Shown here in pieces: positions 1 through 10,985 of a stretch of DNA of 64,000 bases (positions are counted from its first letter, which is position 1; every line of letters starts with the position of its first letter). Source of the stretch: Pseudorasbora parva. Lineage: Eukaryota > Chordata > Actinopteri > Cypriniformes > Gobionidae. The position numbers and the translations under genes were made by a program. The stretch lies in assembly GCF_024679245.1 (NCBI RefSeq), contig NC_090178.1:19429213-19493212 (forward strand), given 5' to 3'. Under the pieces are notes generated by a model, which was not told the DNA's origin, did not search any database, and was given only the letters and a program-made list of their open reading frames with translations.

Positions 1-700
1 ATTTTACACAGTTTTGTAAATACTGATATAAAAATGATAATATACAAAATAGGGAATTTCATGTTTTTTTCTATGCCATGTAAAAAATTTACAGTAACCT
101 TAGATGTCAATTGTCTCCATACGCACAAAATTTAACATTTTTTTTTTTGTAACAGATTTTGCAATTTCAATGTGTAAATCATGTCAGCTTAAGTGTTAAA
201 ATATTTTTTTTGCAAATGAAAATGTGAAAAAAAAATAGAAAAAGAGCAGTGCTGCAGTAATGACATCTTGTGTCGGTAAGGACACTGTTAAAGTGCCACG
301 AAATCAAAAACAGGCTAAAGAACAACAGTAAAAGAAACAGGTATTGCATGCAAGATACTGCAAAACTGCTACTAAATAACTCTTTTAATTAACTCTTTTA
401 ACTACTTTAAAAACATTTACATTTAATCATTTAGCAGACGCTTTTATCCAAAGCGACTTACAAAAAAGGGGAGAGCAATAGAATCAACGAAACAAACAAG
501 GCCAACAACCTGTAAGAGCTGTAAGAAGTCTCAGTTAATTAGCACAGTACACTATTTTTATTTTTTTTATTTTTGGGACAAACAAACAAAAATTAATGGA
601 TAGTTAAGTGCTAAAAACATTGTCTCCTAAAGTTGATGCTGCACAAACCTTAGTAATAAAATAACACAAACCCATAGCACTAACAACATCTCACCACAAC
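1..700. other. AT-rich intergenic DNA with a dispersed fish repeat tag
   Basis: No coding exon is supported here. A common teleost interspersed tag (core TTTAGCAGACGCTTTTATCC, then an AAAGCGACTTACA segment) lies at about 425-465. At 251-285 there are two degenerate copies of a GCGGTAADGACA-like motif that returns at 2,250-2,320 and near 2,655, on the far side of the Tc1 element, so that element probably inserted into older repetitive sequence. Confidence 0.5.
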
Positions 701-2110
701 ATTTTTTTCTCATTAATGTACACACAGCACCCCATAATGTCAGAAAAACACAGAATTGTTGAAATTTTTGCAGATTTATTAAAAAAGAAAAACTGAAATA
801 TCACATGGTCCTCAGTATTCAGACCCTTTCCTCAGTATTTAGTAGAAGCACCCTTTTGATCTAATACAGCCATGAGTCTTTTTGGGAAAGTTGTTCACAC
901 CTGGATTTGGGGATCCTCTGCCATTCCTCCTGCAGATCCTCTCCAGTTCTGTCAGGTTGGATGGTAAATGTTGGTGGACAGCCATTTTCAGGTCTCTTCA
1001 GAGATGCTCAATTGGGTTTAAGTCAGGGCTTTGGCTGGGCCATTCAAGAACATTTTAAGGGCCATTGTCTTGTTGGAAGGTGAACCTTCGGCTCAGTTTG
1101 AGGTCTTGAGCACTCTGGAGAAGGTTTTCGTCCAGGATATCCCTGTACTTGGGCGCATTCATCTTTCCCTCGATTGCGACCAGTCGTCCTGTCCCTGCAG
1201 CTGAAAAACACCCCACAGCATGATGCTGCCACCACCATGCTGGTGATATTTTTCTCCACACATACTGCTTAGAATTAAGGCCAAAGGTTCTATCTTGGTC
1301 TCATCAGACCAGAGAATCATTATTTCTCACCATCTTGGAGTCCTTTAGGTGTTTTTTTTAGCAAACTTCATGCAAACTTTCATGTGTCTTGCACTGAGGA
1401 GAGTCTTCCGTCGGGCCACTCTGCCATAAAGCCCTGACTGGTGGAGGGCTGCAGTGATGGTTGACTGGTTGTGATGGACAACTTTCTCCCAGCTCTGCAT
1501 CTCTGGAGCTCAGCCACAGTGATCTTTGGGTTCTTCTTTACCTCTCTCACCAAGGCTTTTCTCCCCGATAGCTCAGTTTGGCCAGACGGCCAGCTCTAGG
1601 AAGGATTCTGGTCATCCCAAACGTATTGCATTTAAGGATTCTGGAGGCCACAGTGCCAAGTGAAGCAGAAATATTTTTGTAACCTTGGCCAGATCTGAGC
1701 CGTGCCACAATTCTGTCTCTGAGCTCTTCAGGCAGTTCCTTTGACCTCATGATTCTCATTTGCTCTGACCTGCACTGTGAGCTGTAAGGTCTTATATAGA
1801 CAGGTGTGTGGTTTCCTAATCAAGTCCAATCAGTATATCAAACACAGCTGGACTCAAATGAAGGTGTGGATCAAGGATGATCAGAAGAAATGGACAGCAC
1901 CTGAGTTAAATATATGAGTGTCACAGCAAAGTCTCTGAATACTTAGGACCATGTGATATTTCAGTTTAGATTTTTATAAAAATCTGCAAAAATGTCAACA
2001 ATTCTGTGTTTTTCTGTCAATATGTGGTGCTGTGTGTACATTAATGAGAAAAAAATGAACTTAAATGATTTTAGCAAATGGCTGCAATATAACAAATACT
2101 TTCCGTACCT

Positions 2111-2115
<5 letters not shown>
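701..2115 (-). mobile_element. Decayed Tc1/mariner-type transposon, truncated at its left end
   Basis: The ends are inverted copies of each other: about 701-790 on the left matches about 1,975-2,057 on the right. The right end continues through a TTTCCGTACCTACTATA terminus to about 2,115, while the left outermost ~60 bp is missing. The transposase would be on the minus strand. Its N-terminal helix-turn-helix part is visible near 1,759-1,547 (SKELPEELRDRIVARLRSGQ) and the C-terminal part shows a degenerate NEHLWRDLK motif near 1,000. Stops and frameshifts break the frame throughout, so this is a dead copy. It is one of three distinct Tc1-like elements in the window. Confidence 0.85.

Positions 2116-2116
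<1 letters not shown>

Positions 2117-2197
<81 letters not shown>
2117..2197. repeat. (TA)n microsatellite
   Basis: About 80 bp of nearly pure AT dinucleotide directly abuts the right end of the Tc1 element. Tc1 elements target TA, so insertion into, or slippage growth from, a TA target is a natural explanation. Confidence 0.95.
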
Positions 2198-2198
<1 letters not shown>

Positions 2199-2249
2199 CA
2201 GTACTGTCATTTAATTTCAAAAGAATGTAAAGTAAACCTTGAATTTGTC

Positions 2250-2320
2250 TCTACCGCGACACAAGGTCTTTACCGCAACACCTAAATTTGCTGCGGTAAA
2301 GACATGTTGCGGTAATGACA
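2250..2320. repeat. Clustered GCGGTAA motifs forming a short hairpin
   Basis: A perfect 12-bp inverted repeat, GTCTTTACCGCA at 2,266-2,277 and TGCGGTAAAGAC at 2,292-2,303, encloses a 14-bp spacer. A further TTGCGGTAATGACA copy follows directly, and CTACCGCGACA precedes on the other strand. Related motifs lie at 251-285 and near 2,655. I cannot assign the family. Confidence 0.6.
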
Positions 2321-3043
2321 TTTTTGCTAATATTTTAGCTAATTGCAGCTAGCAAGGCCTACTACATTAGTTTTGACTCTTAGCATCTTAATATACAATA
2401 ATTCAACAGTAATTTACATTTATTTTTTGAATGTAGTCCAAAATACACAGTTATTAAGCTGAATGGTAAGGACGCACAATAAATACTAGAGCAGAAAAGA
2501 TCATGTTTACCTTATTTTTTTGGCATCTTCTGAGTGAGGTAGTGTAGTGGCCCAGTCTGTCAGCAATGTGCTCAAGTGATAATTTCTGTTTCTATAAAAA
2601 CTAGACTTGTTTGTGTTTGATGACATTTCATAATAAAAGTTTTTTTTCATTGTTGCGGTAAGGACTCAAAAGTGTGGGACAGGCACATTTAGTTTAAAAA
2701 ATCATAAAAATGATCAGTAAATAATACAAATAATTTTAAGATGATTTAAATGAATCTGTATATTAAACAAGTCCATTTGAAATAATATCAAATTTTAATT
2801 AAATTAGCTTATGTTATGTATCTCAACATTGAGACCACAGGTGTGGGACACTAACAAAAATGGTGTTTTGAGCTATAAACGCTTCATAATATTATATTAA
2901 ATCACATTACTCAGTAATTATATTTTTTGTCAAGGTGTGTAATGGCACTGTGAATATATTTATAAAGCATTATATGACAAATTTTAACATAAATCTAAAA
3001 TTTCACTGCTGGGACTTAAAAGTGCCCGTAGTTGCAGAAACAC

Positions 3044-3094
<51 letters not shown>

Positions 3095-3104
3095 CATACA
3101 TACA

Positions 3105-3136
<32 letters not shown>

Positions 3137-4205
3137 CATGTATGTATGTATGTATATATATATATGTATGTATATATATATATTATAATAACTGATGGGC
3201 TACAGTTAGTGCGTCAAATAAGAGAATGTTTGTCGCTAAATAGTTTCGTTTACTTGCTTTAAATAATTGTTTAACATTAAAATGACTAGAAGTAGGCCCA
3301 CAATTAATCGTAGGCTATTGAACGTTTATATTGCACATCTAAATTTATTCTGAAGTGCCAGAATATTTCGAGCTTCTGTTTTGTTTAATGTCAAATGGCT
3401 TTTCTCTGTGTGAAATGATTTTCAGTTGGAGTAAAGCCCCCCCCCTTCCCTTTTCTTTCCCCCCCTTCCGTTTTCTGCCATCTAGTGATCATATAAGAGA
3501 ATTATTTATTTCTATCTTTTAGAGAATGAGACGACAAATGAGAATTTTTACACGTTATTCTTATTCTATATTGAAATAGGAATTGTGGGACATTAAATCT
3601 TCCGTTCCATTACTAAAAAGTTAAATCATTCAAACATTGTTTCAGGGGATTACACAATTCCTAACCCTAGTTGAGACTAGGTTAAACCATTATTTATTAC
3701 ATTTACGTTTTAATTTTGTTATATTAAAAAGTAATGGTCTCTTCATTAAATGTGTCTCAGTTTACCAGAAAAAAATTCTGACTTTAATTGTGGTCTGTGT
3801 GCCCGAGGAAGCATCAAATGATGAGAACTATAGCCTACTGCTATATCTGTATATTTCATGGCCAATTTTCAGGTGGTGTCTCACTGCCTTTGTGACTTTT
3901 AAAAAATCTTTTCACTTTTAGTGTTGCTTTAAAAGTCTATATTAATGTAAATGAAGGTAAACGAAAAGCCTTAATCTAAAGGTTTCCTATTTCTTCACAA
4001 TGGCACAAACAAAATCCTTCACTTGATCTTCGTGAAAGGAAGGAAATGCCATGGGGTAAATTCAGCCATGCGTTCCCTTATTATTATAAAACACAGCAGC
4101 TATTCAGAGCAAATCAGGTCTTTTCTGGTTCCTCAGAATCTCTGGCCTCATCTCCATGTACCTGAAACTGATCATCTATGACCCTATTGTCCAAATCAGC
4201 GACCT
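2321..4205. other. Intergenic DNA, no gene seen
   Basis: AT-rich sequence with no splice-bounded open frame that I can support. It contains the TA/CATA microsatellite listed separately and a pyrimidine-rich C/T stretch at about 3,437-3,475. The final ~150 bp lead into the promoter of the 14-exon gene. Confidence 0.5.
3044..3184. repeat. Compound (TA)n-(CATA)n-(TA)n microsatellite
   Basis: TA dinucleotides pass into CATA tetranucleotides at about 3,091, then into GTATATA-type variants. The open frames that cross it ([14 protein letters not shown]) are low-complexity artefacts. Confidence 0.95.
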
Positions 4206-4265
4206 GTGCTGATATTTAAAGCCGCAAATGACACAAGCCCTTCAGAAAGGACATCAACACTCAAT
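4206..4265 (+). promoter_or_regulatory. TATA-like promoter and short 5' leader of the 14-exon secreted gene
   Basis: ATATTTAAA at 4,212-4,220 lies about 46 bp upstream of the first ATG (4,266), which would give a start site near 4,245 and a leader of only about 20 nt. This is a sequence-only inference; an additional upstream noncoding exon cannot be excluded. Confidence 0.45.
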
Positions 4266-5327
4266 ATGAAGCTGTAAGTTACCAAACTACTTTCTTTTCT
4301 TCTCCTTTTGGGGTTCATTTAGTCAAGATCTGTTTAGTCAGCATTTTCCGCCATAAAATACAAGATCCGTGTTGTTCAAATAACCTATAGGGCTGTTTTA
4401 TGACTGCTGGTGTAAAATTAATGATATTGAGCGACGATAGAGACAGCTCAGCAATATTTAAATGTGTTTTTATGTTTCATTTTCACTGACATTTGGAAAA
4501 TGTTGTAATTTTCCTTCTCGTTCTCCCTCCTGGCTCAGCATCAACAGATCCTTGAGTGTTCTAGTCTTTATAAATGCCGTATATTCAGCAGCTCTGAGAG
4601 GTAAACGTATTTTTAGAACAATTATATACTTGATTATAATATATTGTAGTAATTCTAAAATAAATTATCATTTATATAGGCCTATTTATTTTCTATTTAT
4701 TCACTATATTTTTTTAGAAGGGAGTGAAGATTTGTTACGTTTCCTGACGGGTGAGCATGAATAAATGAAATATGTTTAAATAGCTACATTTGACCTGTTT
4801 ATTCCCATTTTGTACGATGTCTCCTCAGATGCGTTTGAAATGAATTTGCCTCCTGACCACACTGAACCTGCACAGCTCTCAGGTCTTTGAATTGTTGCTT
4901 CAGCATGAGCTTTTGTTCTGTTGTATGGAAGTGAAGTGTCGTGCTATTAATCCTCTATGTGTGAATCAAAAAACAGCTGTGCTATTGGTTATTGGTTTCT
5001 GACCTCTGGAGTCCTTTCTCCTTAGAAATGGCTCTAGTAACAGAGAGGATTCTGGAACCTGTACAGCCAACAAATCCGACTGAAGGTGAGTGATTAGACA
5101 GTGGAAACAACAGGGATATCATCATGAAAGCTTATGTAGTCTAATATTCAGACCTGTATGTTTGTTGATTTAGGTAATCACAGATATACAGTAGCTCAAA
5201 TTATGTGACTGTTTTTTTGCAGAATGTAAAGCCCCAGAGACAGTTGCAATTTCTGCTGGTATGTTTTAAGTGTTACTTTTTTGTTAAATCATATTTGTTT
5301 ACAAAAATAAGGCCTATGACATTTTAC

Positions 5328-5379
<52 letters not shown>

Positions 5380-8300
5380 GGTCTATGTGGTTTACAGGGA
5401 CTCTCCATAGGCATAATGGTTTTTATACTGTACAAACCGTATTTTCTATCCCCTTACACTGCCCCTGCCCCTAAACCTACCCATCACAGGAAACTATTTT
5501 GCTTTCTGGAAAAAACATAATTTAGTATGTTTTTAAAGCTATTTGAAATATTAGGACTTTTGAAATGTCCTCAAAAACCACATTTATCTATCTATCTATC
5601 TATTCATCCATCCATCCATCCATCCATCCATCCATCCAGCCATCCATCCATCCAATCATCTTTTCAATTAATGTGTGTAATAAGCTATTTTATTTATTTT
5701 AGACTTTTCCAACACAACTCCCGAACCAAGCTTGCTAGAAGCTGCAGGTAAATGAACAATTAATGCTATCCAATTCATCAACAAAAGGCTGATATTTGAA
5801 TATTATTTTCGCCTCTTGATTATTAAAGACTTGATTATTAAAGAATATGACCTCTCTAACATGTTTAAGATGATGCTGAAGAGAGATCAATTGAGAGCGG
5901 CAACTCAGGTGTTAAGTCAAGGAAAACACATAACACATAAAGCTAAATTTAATAGTTTTTACATTATTTATATATTTAATTCTTAATTTCCTTTTTAAAC
6001 AGACAGCAGATTAACTGAAAGAGCATCATCAGAAGACAGCAGAGGTACAGGCCTGTATTATATTCATGATAGTTGTGCATGCGTGAATGAAACTCTCGTT
6101 TCCAAAGCCTGTTAGATGATCAAAACACTTGAAAGTGATTTGACAGAAACACTCCTGCACGCAAATTATTATAATCATATTTTAGGTGCAGATATATTTA
6201 AAATACTGTTTGTTTCAGAGGGTGACAACTACAAGAGGTTACATCTGAGAACTCCACTCACAGGTAAGATGTAGGATTTTATGTGACTGCTGAAACTTGA
6301 TTTAAAAAAACTTTCATCAGACACACTCCTGTCAACAGAAACCCATAAAGGATTACAGGGACGTTATGAGAACTCAGCAGGTAAGCGATAGTTCCATCAG
6401 TTCCTCACCCTGCTACTGTTTGCACATATCTGCTGATGTGATATAATGTTAAAGATTACTGCATTTTAATATAGAGAGTATGAGTATGGACTGCACTGAC
6501 ATGGACACAGACTTGACTGAGAGCTCCAGCAAACATATCGAAAAAGCAACAGGTTTGAAGTTTTACAAAAAGATTTATATAGCAAATAAATGTTCTTTTA
6601 AACTTTCTTTTCCAGTGTCCAGAAAATAAATGTTTTTTGAGCACCATATCAGCATATTAGAATGATTTCTGAAGAATCATGTGACTCTGAAGATTGGAGT
6701 AATGAGGCTAAAAATAAGGCTTTACCATCCCAGGAATAAAAAAATATTAAAATAGAGGACAGTTCTTTTAAATTTGAAATGTATTGATCAAATAAATACA
6801 GCTTTTTGAAAAGACTTACGAAATTCTTACCAAACCTCAACATTTGAATGGGGTTTTCCTTCTAAAGTAGAATTTTAGCTATAAAGCTAACAGACACGGC
6901 AATGCGGAAACTCAAATTTCGTTTTCACAAGGTCTGTAAATAAGTCATGTGTTCTGGCTCACAGAATAAAGATGATCTTATAATTCCTTGCAGTGATGGA
7001 GAACATTAGTAGTCGGGAAATGGACAGACCTGAGGAGAACGGGAGAAACCGTCCCCCAAGGATCAAGATGATGTTAGAAAAACACAACGCTGCGGTCACT
7101 GACACGAGCAGAGAAAATATGGACTTTATGAAGGAGATCAATCCTATAATTCAAAGTTTTGCAAGTAGAATGAACCTCACAGACCAGGCTGGTAAACCAC
7201 ATGATGCTGACAAACACCAGAAGGAGAGCCACAAAAGAGCAATGGATTTAGACAGCCCAGAGTTTGTGGATACCCCTGATAGACCAGATGTTGATGCTGA
7301 CAGTGAAGAACATGGTGGTGGTCATGGAAGATCTCCGAGACAAAGCTCAGGTCAGTCCAAAATAAAACTATTTCACTGAGAAGTAGCCAAACAAACACTC
7401 TTAAAGGGTTATTTTAACCCAAAATGAGAATTTCTTTCAATAATTACTTACCATAATGTCGTTCGACACCCGTAAGACCGCCGTTCATCTTCGGAACAGT
7501 TTATGATATTTTATATTTAATCCGAGAGCTTTCTGTTCCTCCACTGAATGTGTATACTGTCCATGTCCAGAAAGGTAATAAAAAAATCATCAAAGTAGTC
7601 CATAAGTGACATCAGTGGGTTAGAATCTCTTGAAGCATCGGAAATACATTATGGTCCCAAAAATAACAAAAACTACGACTTTATTCAGCATTGTCTTCTC
7701 TTCCGTGTTTGTTTTCAATCTGGAAATAAAGATTCTTACCGTTATGAATCAGCGTATTGATTCATGATTCTGATCGCCAATGTCACGTGATTTTAGCAGT
7801 TTGGCAGTTTGACACGTGATCCAAATCATGAATCAATACGCTGATTCGTAACGGTTCGAAACTTTATTTGAGGATTGAAAACAAACACATAAGAGAAGAC
7901 AATGCCGAATAAAGTCATAGTTTTTGTTATTTTTGAGCCATAATGTATTTTCGATGCTTCAAGAGATTCTAACTAACCAACTGATGTCACAGATGGACTA
8001 CTTTGATGATGTGTTTATTACTTTTCTGGAAAGGGACAGTATACCGTACATGCATTCAATAGAGGAACAGAAAAGCTCTCAGACTAAATATAAAATATCC
8101 TAAACTGTTCTGAAGATGAACAGAGGTCTTACGGGTATCGAATAACATTAGGGTAAGTAATTATTGACCGAATTTTCCTTTTTTGACTGAACTAACCCTT
8201 TAATAAGACACTCCGATTAAATATTACGCAGGAATCAAATCAAAACTAAATGCTGCTACAACACTGGACAACAGCAGGGAACTGGCTGATCTGATCCCAG

Positions 8301-8560
8301 GATGCACACAAACATCTGTTGAACATCACATGGAAGAGAACAACAGTGTGGATGCCCCTGATGTGGACCAGGACATTCAAAAGGACACAATGAGCTATCA
8401 GAACCAGCTGAGGAAAATACTACCCACCAAGAGCATACGAGTATCCAACAACCCAAGAGCGCAGCTGGATTTAGATAGCCCAGAAAGAGTGACCAGTGAA
8501 GTTTTAGACCGGGACAACAGCAGTGAGAGGCTGGAAGATCAAGTGGCAGTTCCTCTGTAG
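4266..8560 (+). CDS. Unrecognised secreted acidic protein, 14 coding exons, 415 aa
   Basis: I reconstructed this gene from GT-AG splice sites. Exons: 4266-4273, 4539-4600, 4718-4750, 4829-4882, 5026-5085, 5223-5258, 5703-5747, 5870-5908, 6003-6044, 6219-6263, 6321-6380, 6475-6552, 6994-7350 and 8232-8560. Their sum is 1,248 nt with one continuous frame ending in TAG. Intron 1 is phase 2; every later intron is phase 1, so exons 3-13 are all symmetric 1-1 modules of 33-78 nt except exon 13 (357 nt). Exons 1-2 encode a signal peptide (MKLINRSLSVLVF, then INAVYSA with likely cleavage near residue 22). The mature protein is acidic, Ser/Glu/Asp rich, low in cysteine (three seen) and probably disordered. 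It has N-x-S/T sequons (NTT, NIS, NLT, NNS, NSS), several S-x-E sites of the Fam20C type, and a repeated DLDSPE motif at residues 272-277 and 386-391. An in-frame alternative acceptor 9 nt into exon 2 would remove three residues. SCPP genes look similar but have phase-0 introns, which argues against that family. Function unknown. Confidence 0.85.
5329..5580 (+). repeat. (CA)n tract plus CA-associated GGGGAC repeat family, copy A
   Basis: A 48-bp CA tract (5,329-5,376) adjoins a ~200-bp dispersed repeat containing CCATAGGCATAATGG, TACACTGCCCCT and AAACCTACCCATCACAGGAA. The same unit occurs at 28,607-28,875 (+), 45,540-45,795 (-) and 60,838-61,085 (-), each next to a CA/GT tract. This copy lies in intron 6 of the secreted gene. 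Confidence 0.8.
5585..5657. repeat. (TCTA)n-(TCCA)n microsatellite
   Basis: Tetranucleotide TCTA changes into TCCA repeats within intron 6, about 45 bp before exon 7. Confidence 0.9.
6640..6860. repeat. Dispersed repeat related to other copies in the window
   Basis: In intron 12. It shares phrases (TCATTCTAATATGC on one strand, GATCAAATAAATACAGC, ACTCTGAAGATTGGAGTAATG) with 23,370-23,700, 25,560-25,760, 49,850-49,950 and 63,770-64,000. The family is a common fish interspersed repeat; I could not define its ends. Confidence 0.6.
6994..7350 (+). CDS. Exon 13 of the secreted acidic gene (residues 188-306)
   Basis: This is the largest internal exon: 119 codons, phase 1-1, with acceptor TTCCTTGCAG and donor GTCAGT. 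It starts VMENISSRE, includes a possible amphipathic stretch (FMKEINPIIQSFASRM) with the sequon NLT, and ends in an acidic and Gly/His-rich tail (DLDSPEF, DVDADSEEHGGGHG). It is about five times longer than its upstream neighbours. Confidence 0.85.
7401..8203. mobile_element. Foldback TTAA-flanked MITE in intron 13
   Basis: An 803-bp element bounded by TTAA on both sides (7,401-7,404 and 8,200-8,203). It starts AGGGTTATTTTAACCC and ends GAACTAACCCT. The two halves are long inverted copies of each other, meeting near 7,800, so the RNA would form a ~400-bp hairpin. A related half copy lies at 13,925-14,335. TTAA target duplication is typical of piggyBac- or Kolobok-type elements; no transposase is encoded. 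Confidence 0.85.
8232..8560 (+). CDS. Terminal coding exon 14 of the secreted acidic gene (residues 307-415)
   Basis: Acceptor ATTACGCAG, then an open frame starting GIKSKLNAATTLDNSREL and ending EDQVAVPL before TAG. It repeats the exon 13 motif DLDSPE and contains DAPDVDQD, again acidic. One cysteine (IPGC) and the sequons NNS and NSS are present. The resemblance of exons 13 and 14 around DLDSPE suggests an old internal duplication. Confidence 0.85.
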
Positions 8561-8690
8561 AGAATCACCAACTTTTGTAGAACATGTACTTTTTATTTGA
8601 TTTTTATTTTGACAGTGGGATTTTAATGTCAGTTTGATCTGATTTCTTTTTGTTTGTTTGTCATTGCATAAATAAAATAATCAGAGCGTG
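8561..8690 (+). promoter_or_regulatory. 3' UTR and polyadenylation signal of the secreted acidic gene
   Basis: A canonical AATAAA lies at 8,671-8,676, 111 nt after the stop codon, followed by a GT-rich stretch (GCGTGTCTGGGG) that suits a downstream element. This would give a short 3' UTR of about 130 nt. Confidence 0.65.
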
Positions 8691-8845
8691 TCTGGGGATG
8701 CAAATTATTCATTTTGAAATCAAAGGAGTGAGAAGAGAATAAAATGATAATGGTATTTTAAGGAGAAATAACTTTTTTAAAAAAAAATTTATAAATAAGT
8801 TGATTTTTAACTAATCCTATCTTGCCAATAAAATAAATAGATGTG

Positions 8846-9231
8846 CACTGTAAAAAAAATGTTGTTTTTTGTTGGTTTAACTTAAAAAAGTAAGTAACCT
8901 GGTTGCCTTAAAATTGAGTTTATTGAAATTAAAAATTTGAGTTGATACAAAGGAAATTTGTTTAATAAATAGAAACTCAAAATATGATTGTATCTGAACC
9001 ACATAAAAAAAGATAAATCATGAAAATAGCACAATTTGGTATGTTTCACTGCGTCATCACAAATAAAACACACAATTACCCAATATGCTTACAAAATCTT
9101 TTAATCATCTTTTAATAAAGATTGTCGAATCTCAAAAAAATTTCATCGTATTAATTCAAAATTTTAATTTCAGTGAACTCAAAATTTTAAGGCAACCAGG
9201 TAACTTTTTTTCTAAATATTTTTTTACAGTG
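8846..9231. mobile_element. Small MITE with CACTGTAAAAAA inverted termini
   Basis: The left end CACTGTAAAAAAAATG and right end TTTTTTTACAGTG are inverted copies. Longer internal inverted homology is visible (AACCTGGTTGCCTTAAAATT against AAAATTTTAAGGCAACCAGG). About 386 bp, noncoding. Confidence 0.8.
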
Positions 9232-9419
9232 TATACATTAGTGATAACAACAACAATAATATTGCTTCCAGTGTTCTTCTCAGTATTTAATATTTTGTCC
9301 TGTTTGCTTTTGACTACAGAGAACTCATAAGATTTCCATTAAAGTGTAATGTCAGGTGATATGCAATTTGGATCATTATTGAAAGTGCACAGCAAAGTTA
9401 AATTTCCAAAAGGGTCCCA

Positions 9420-9690
9420 CTTTACCAGTGTTCACCTGGTCTTTCTTCTGCCGAACACAAAAGAAGATATGTGAAAGAATGTTGGTAATCGGACAGCTGA
9501 CGGCATCTATTGACTTCCATAGTATATTTTTTATTTAATAGGTGCTGTCAACTGTCTAGTTACCAACATTCTTTAAAATATCTTCTTTTGTGTTCCGCAG
9601 AAGATAGAAACTCATACAGGTTTGAAACAACTTAAGGGCGAGCAAGTGATGAGTTTAATTTGGGTGTGCTATCCCTTTAGTAGCTATAAC
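9420..9690. repeat. Partial TTAA-family foldback repeat
   Basis: Inverted phrases TTCTGCCGAACACAAAAGAAG and CTTCTTTTGTGTTCCGCAGAA face each other around 9,530, and the right end ATCCCTTTAGTA resembles the TAACCCTTTAA terminus of the TTAA family. The left end is missing or diverged. Confidence 0.65.
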
Positions 9691-10559
9691 ACACAGACTT
9701 TTAGCATCCTCCATATGCAGTTAATGGCTAATGTTCCATTCATTCCACTGAATTGATTTGTGTCCCACTGACAGTATTTTAAAAGATTTAAATGGCTTTT
9801 TTTTAGGTTGGAGGTTAGCAACAGTGCCTTTTCTGCTAAATTTCGTCCCAGGTCGCACGGAACGGCATGCTGCGAGTCTATCATTGATTTAACACAGCTA
9901 AATGATTAAAACTCTCAGCGTGTAGATTTAGACAGACAAATAGAGGGTATTTATCAGCTATGACAAGACAGCTCGCAGCTCTATAGACGCGATGGTGATG
10001 AGTGTGTCTAATACGTCGGCCAGATCCACCTTTCCTCTGTTTATCAGACAAATCCTGCTTTCTTCTCCATTTATCATATAGATCTCATTCCCACAGGTGC
10101 TTATTTGTCCTACGGTGTTGATTTTGGTGGGTTTTCACAATCAGTGTCCGACTGACTGTATATGTAAGGAGCTTCAGGTACCGTTGGCTCGATGCAATTT
10201 TGTCGGGGTCATAAATCATGCAGTCTCTTCAGTATGGCAGGCTTCATCAACTCTACCAGGCCTCGGAGAGTCTTTTTCAGACTCGTAATCGTGACAGAAA
10301 TGTCAGCATGTCTAAAGAGATTTACAAGAGATTCTCACTCAAAGCAATTGTGAAATAACATCTCGACTCACAGCTGCACGGCTGGTCCAGCAGGCCTATC
10401 GATCTCTGCACTGCAATATTAGGGGTTATTGAAGACACATTCATCTGAAAAAAGACCATCAAATTCCTACAAATCCTGTTAAATGAGAGACATGGATCAT
10501 ATGAAACAAAACTTCCTATCAGGCTGTTATGAAAAGTGTTCATGTGGCCCTTAAGGGAA
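9691..10559. other. Intergenic DNA, nothing recognised
   Basis: Open frames are short and lack convincing splice sites or family motifs. No repeat family was identified by eye. Confidence 0.4.
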
Positions 10560-10985
10560 CATTCGGGGTTTCATACAATTAAGGTCAATAGACAGCACTG
10601 TTTGGTGTAATGTTGATTTCCGCAAAAATGTTTTTCATCTTAAAAATGTGCTATCACTTCTTATCCTTAAAACAATCTGGGTTACATTGGGGCGCTTACA
10701 AGTGAATGGGCAATTTTTAAATGTTAAAATACCCACTCTTTCACAGCATACAGGACATAATGTGAATGCTAACATGTTTTTAACCCATAAACACATACTT
10801 TTTTTGGATTTTTTTTTAGGATTTTTAGTGTCTTTCGTGCCCTTGATGTCATTCACTTCCCTCATTCATTTTTTTTTTAAAAGTTGGGCATCAACCTTCT
10901 TAGAATCCCTCAATCAATTAATTAAAAACAATATAACAAGGGGAAAAAAGATAAAAGAATGCCTGGTTTACCACTTCATTTTTGT
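10560..10985. repeat. Dispersed fish repeat, noncoding
   Basis: The phrases TGGTGTAATGTTGATTTCCGC and GGGTTACATTGGGGCGCTTAC resemble a widespread cyprinid interspersed repeat. The 116-codon frame through it has no recognisable domain and I do not treat it as a gene. Confidence 0.5.

Noticed and set aside
4266..8560. Assigning the secreted gene to the SCPP family (osteopontin- or enamel-type proteins)
   Set aside because: The acidic, serine-rich, many-small-exon look fits, but its introns are phase 1 while SCPP introns are phase 0, and no diagnostic RGD or family motif is seen.
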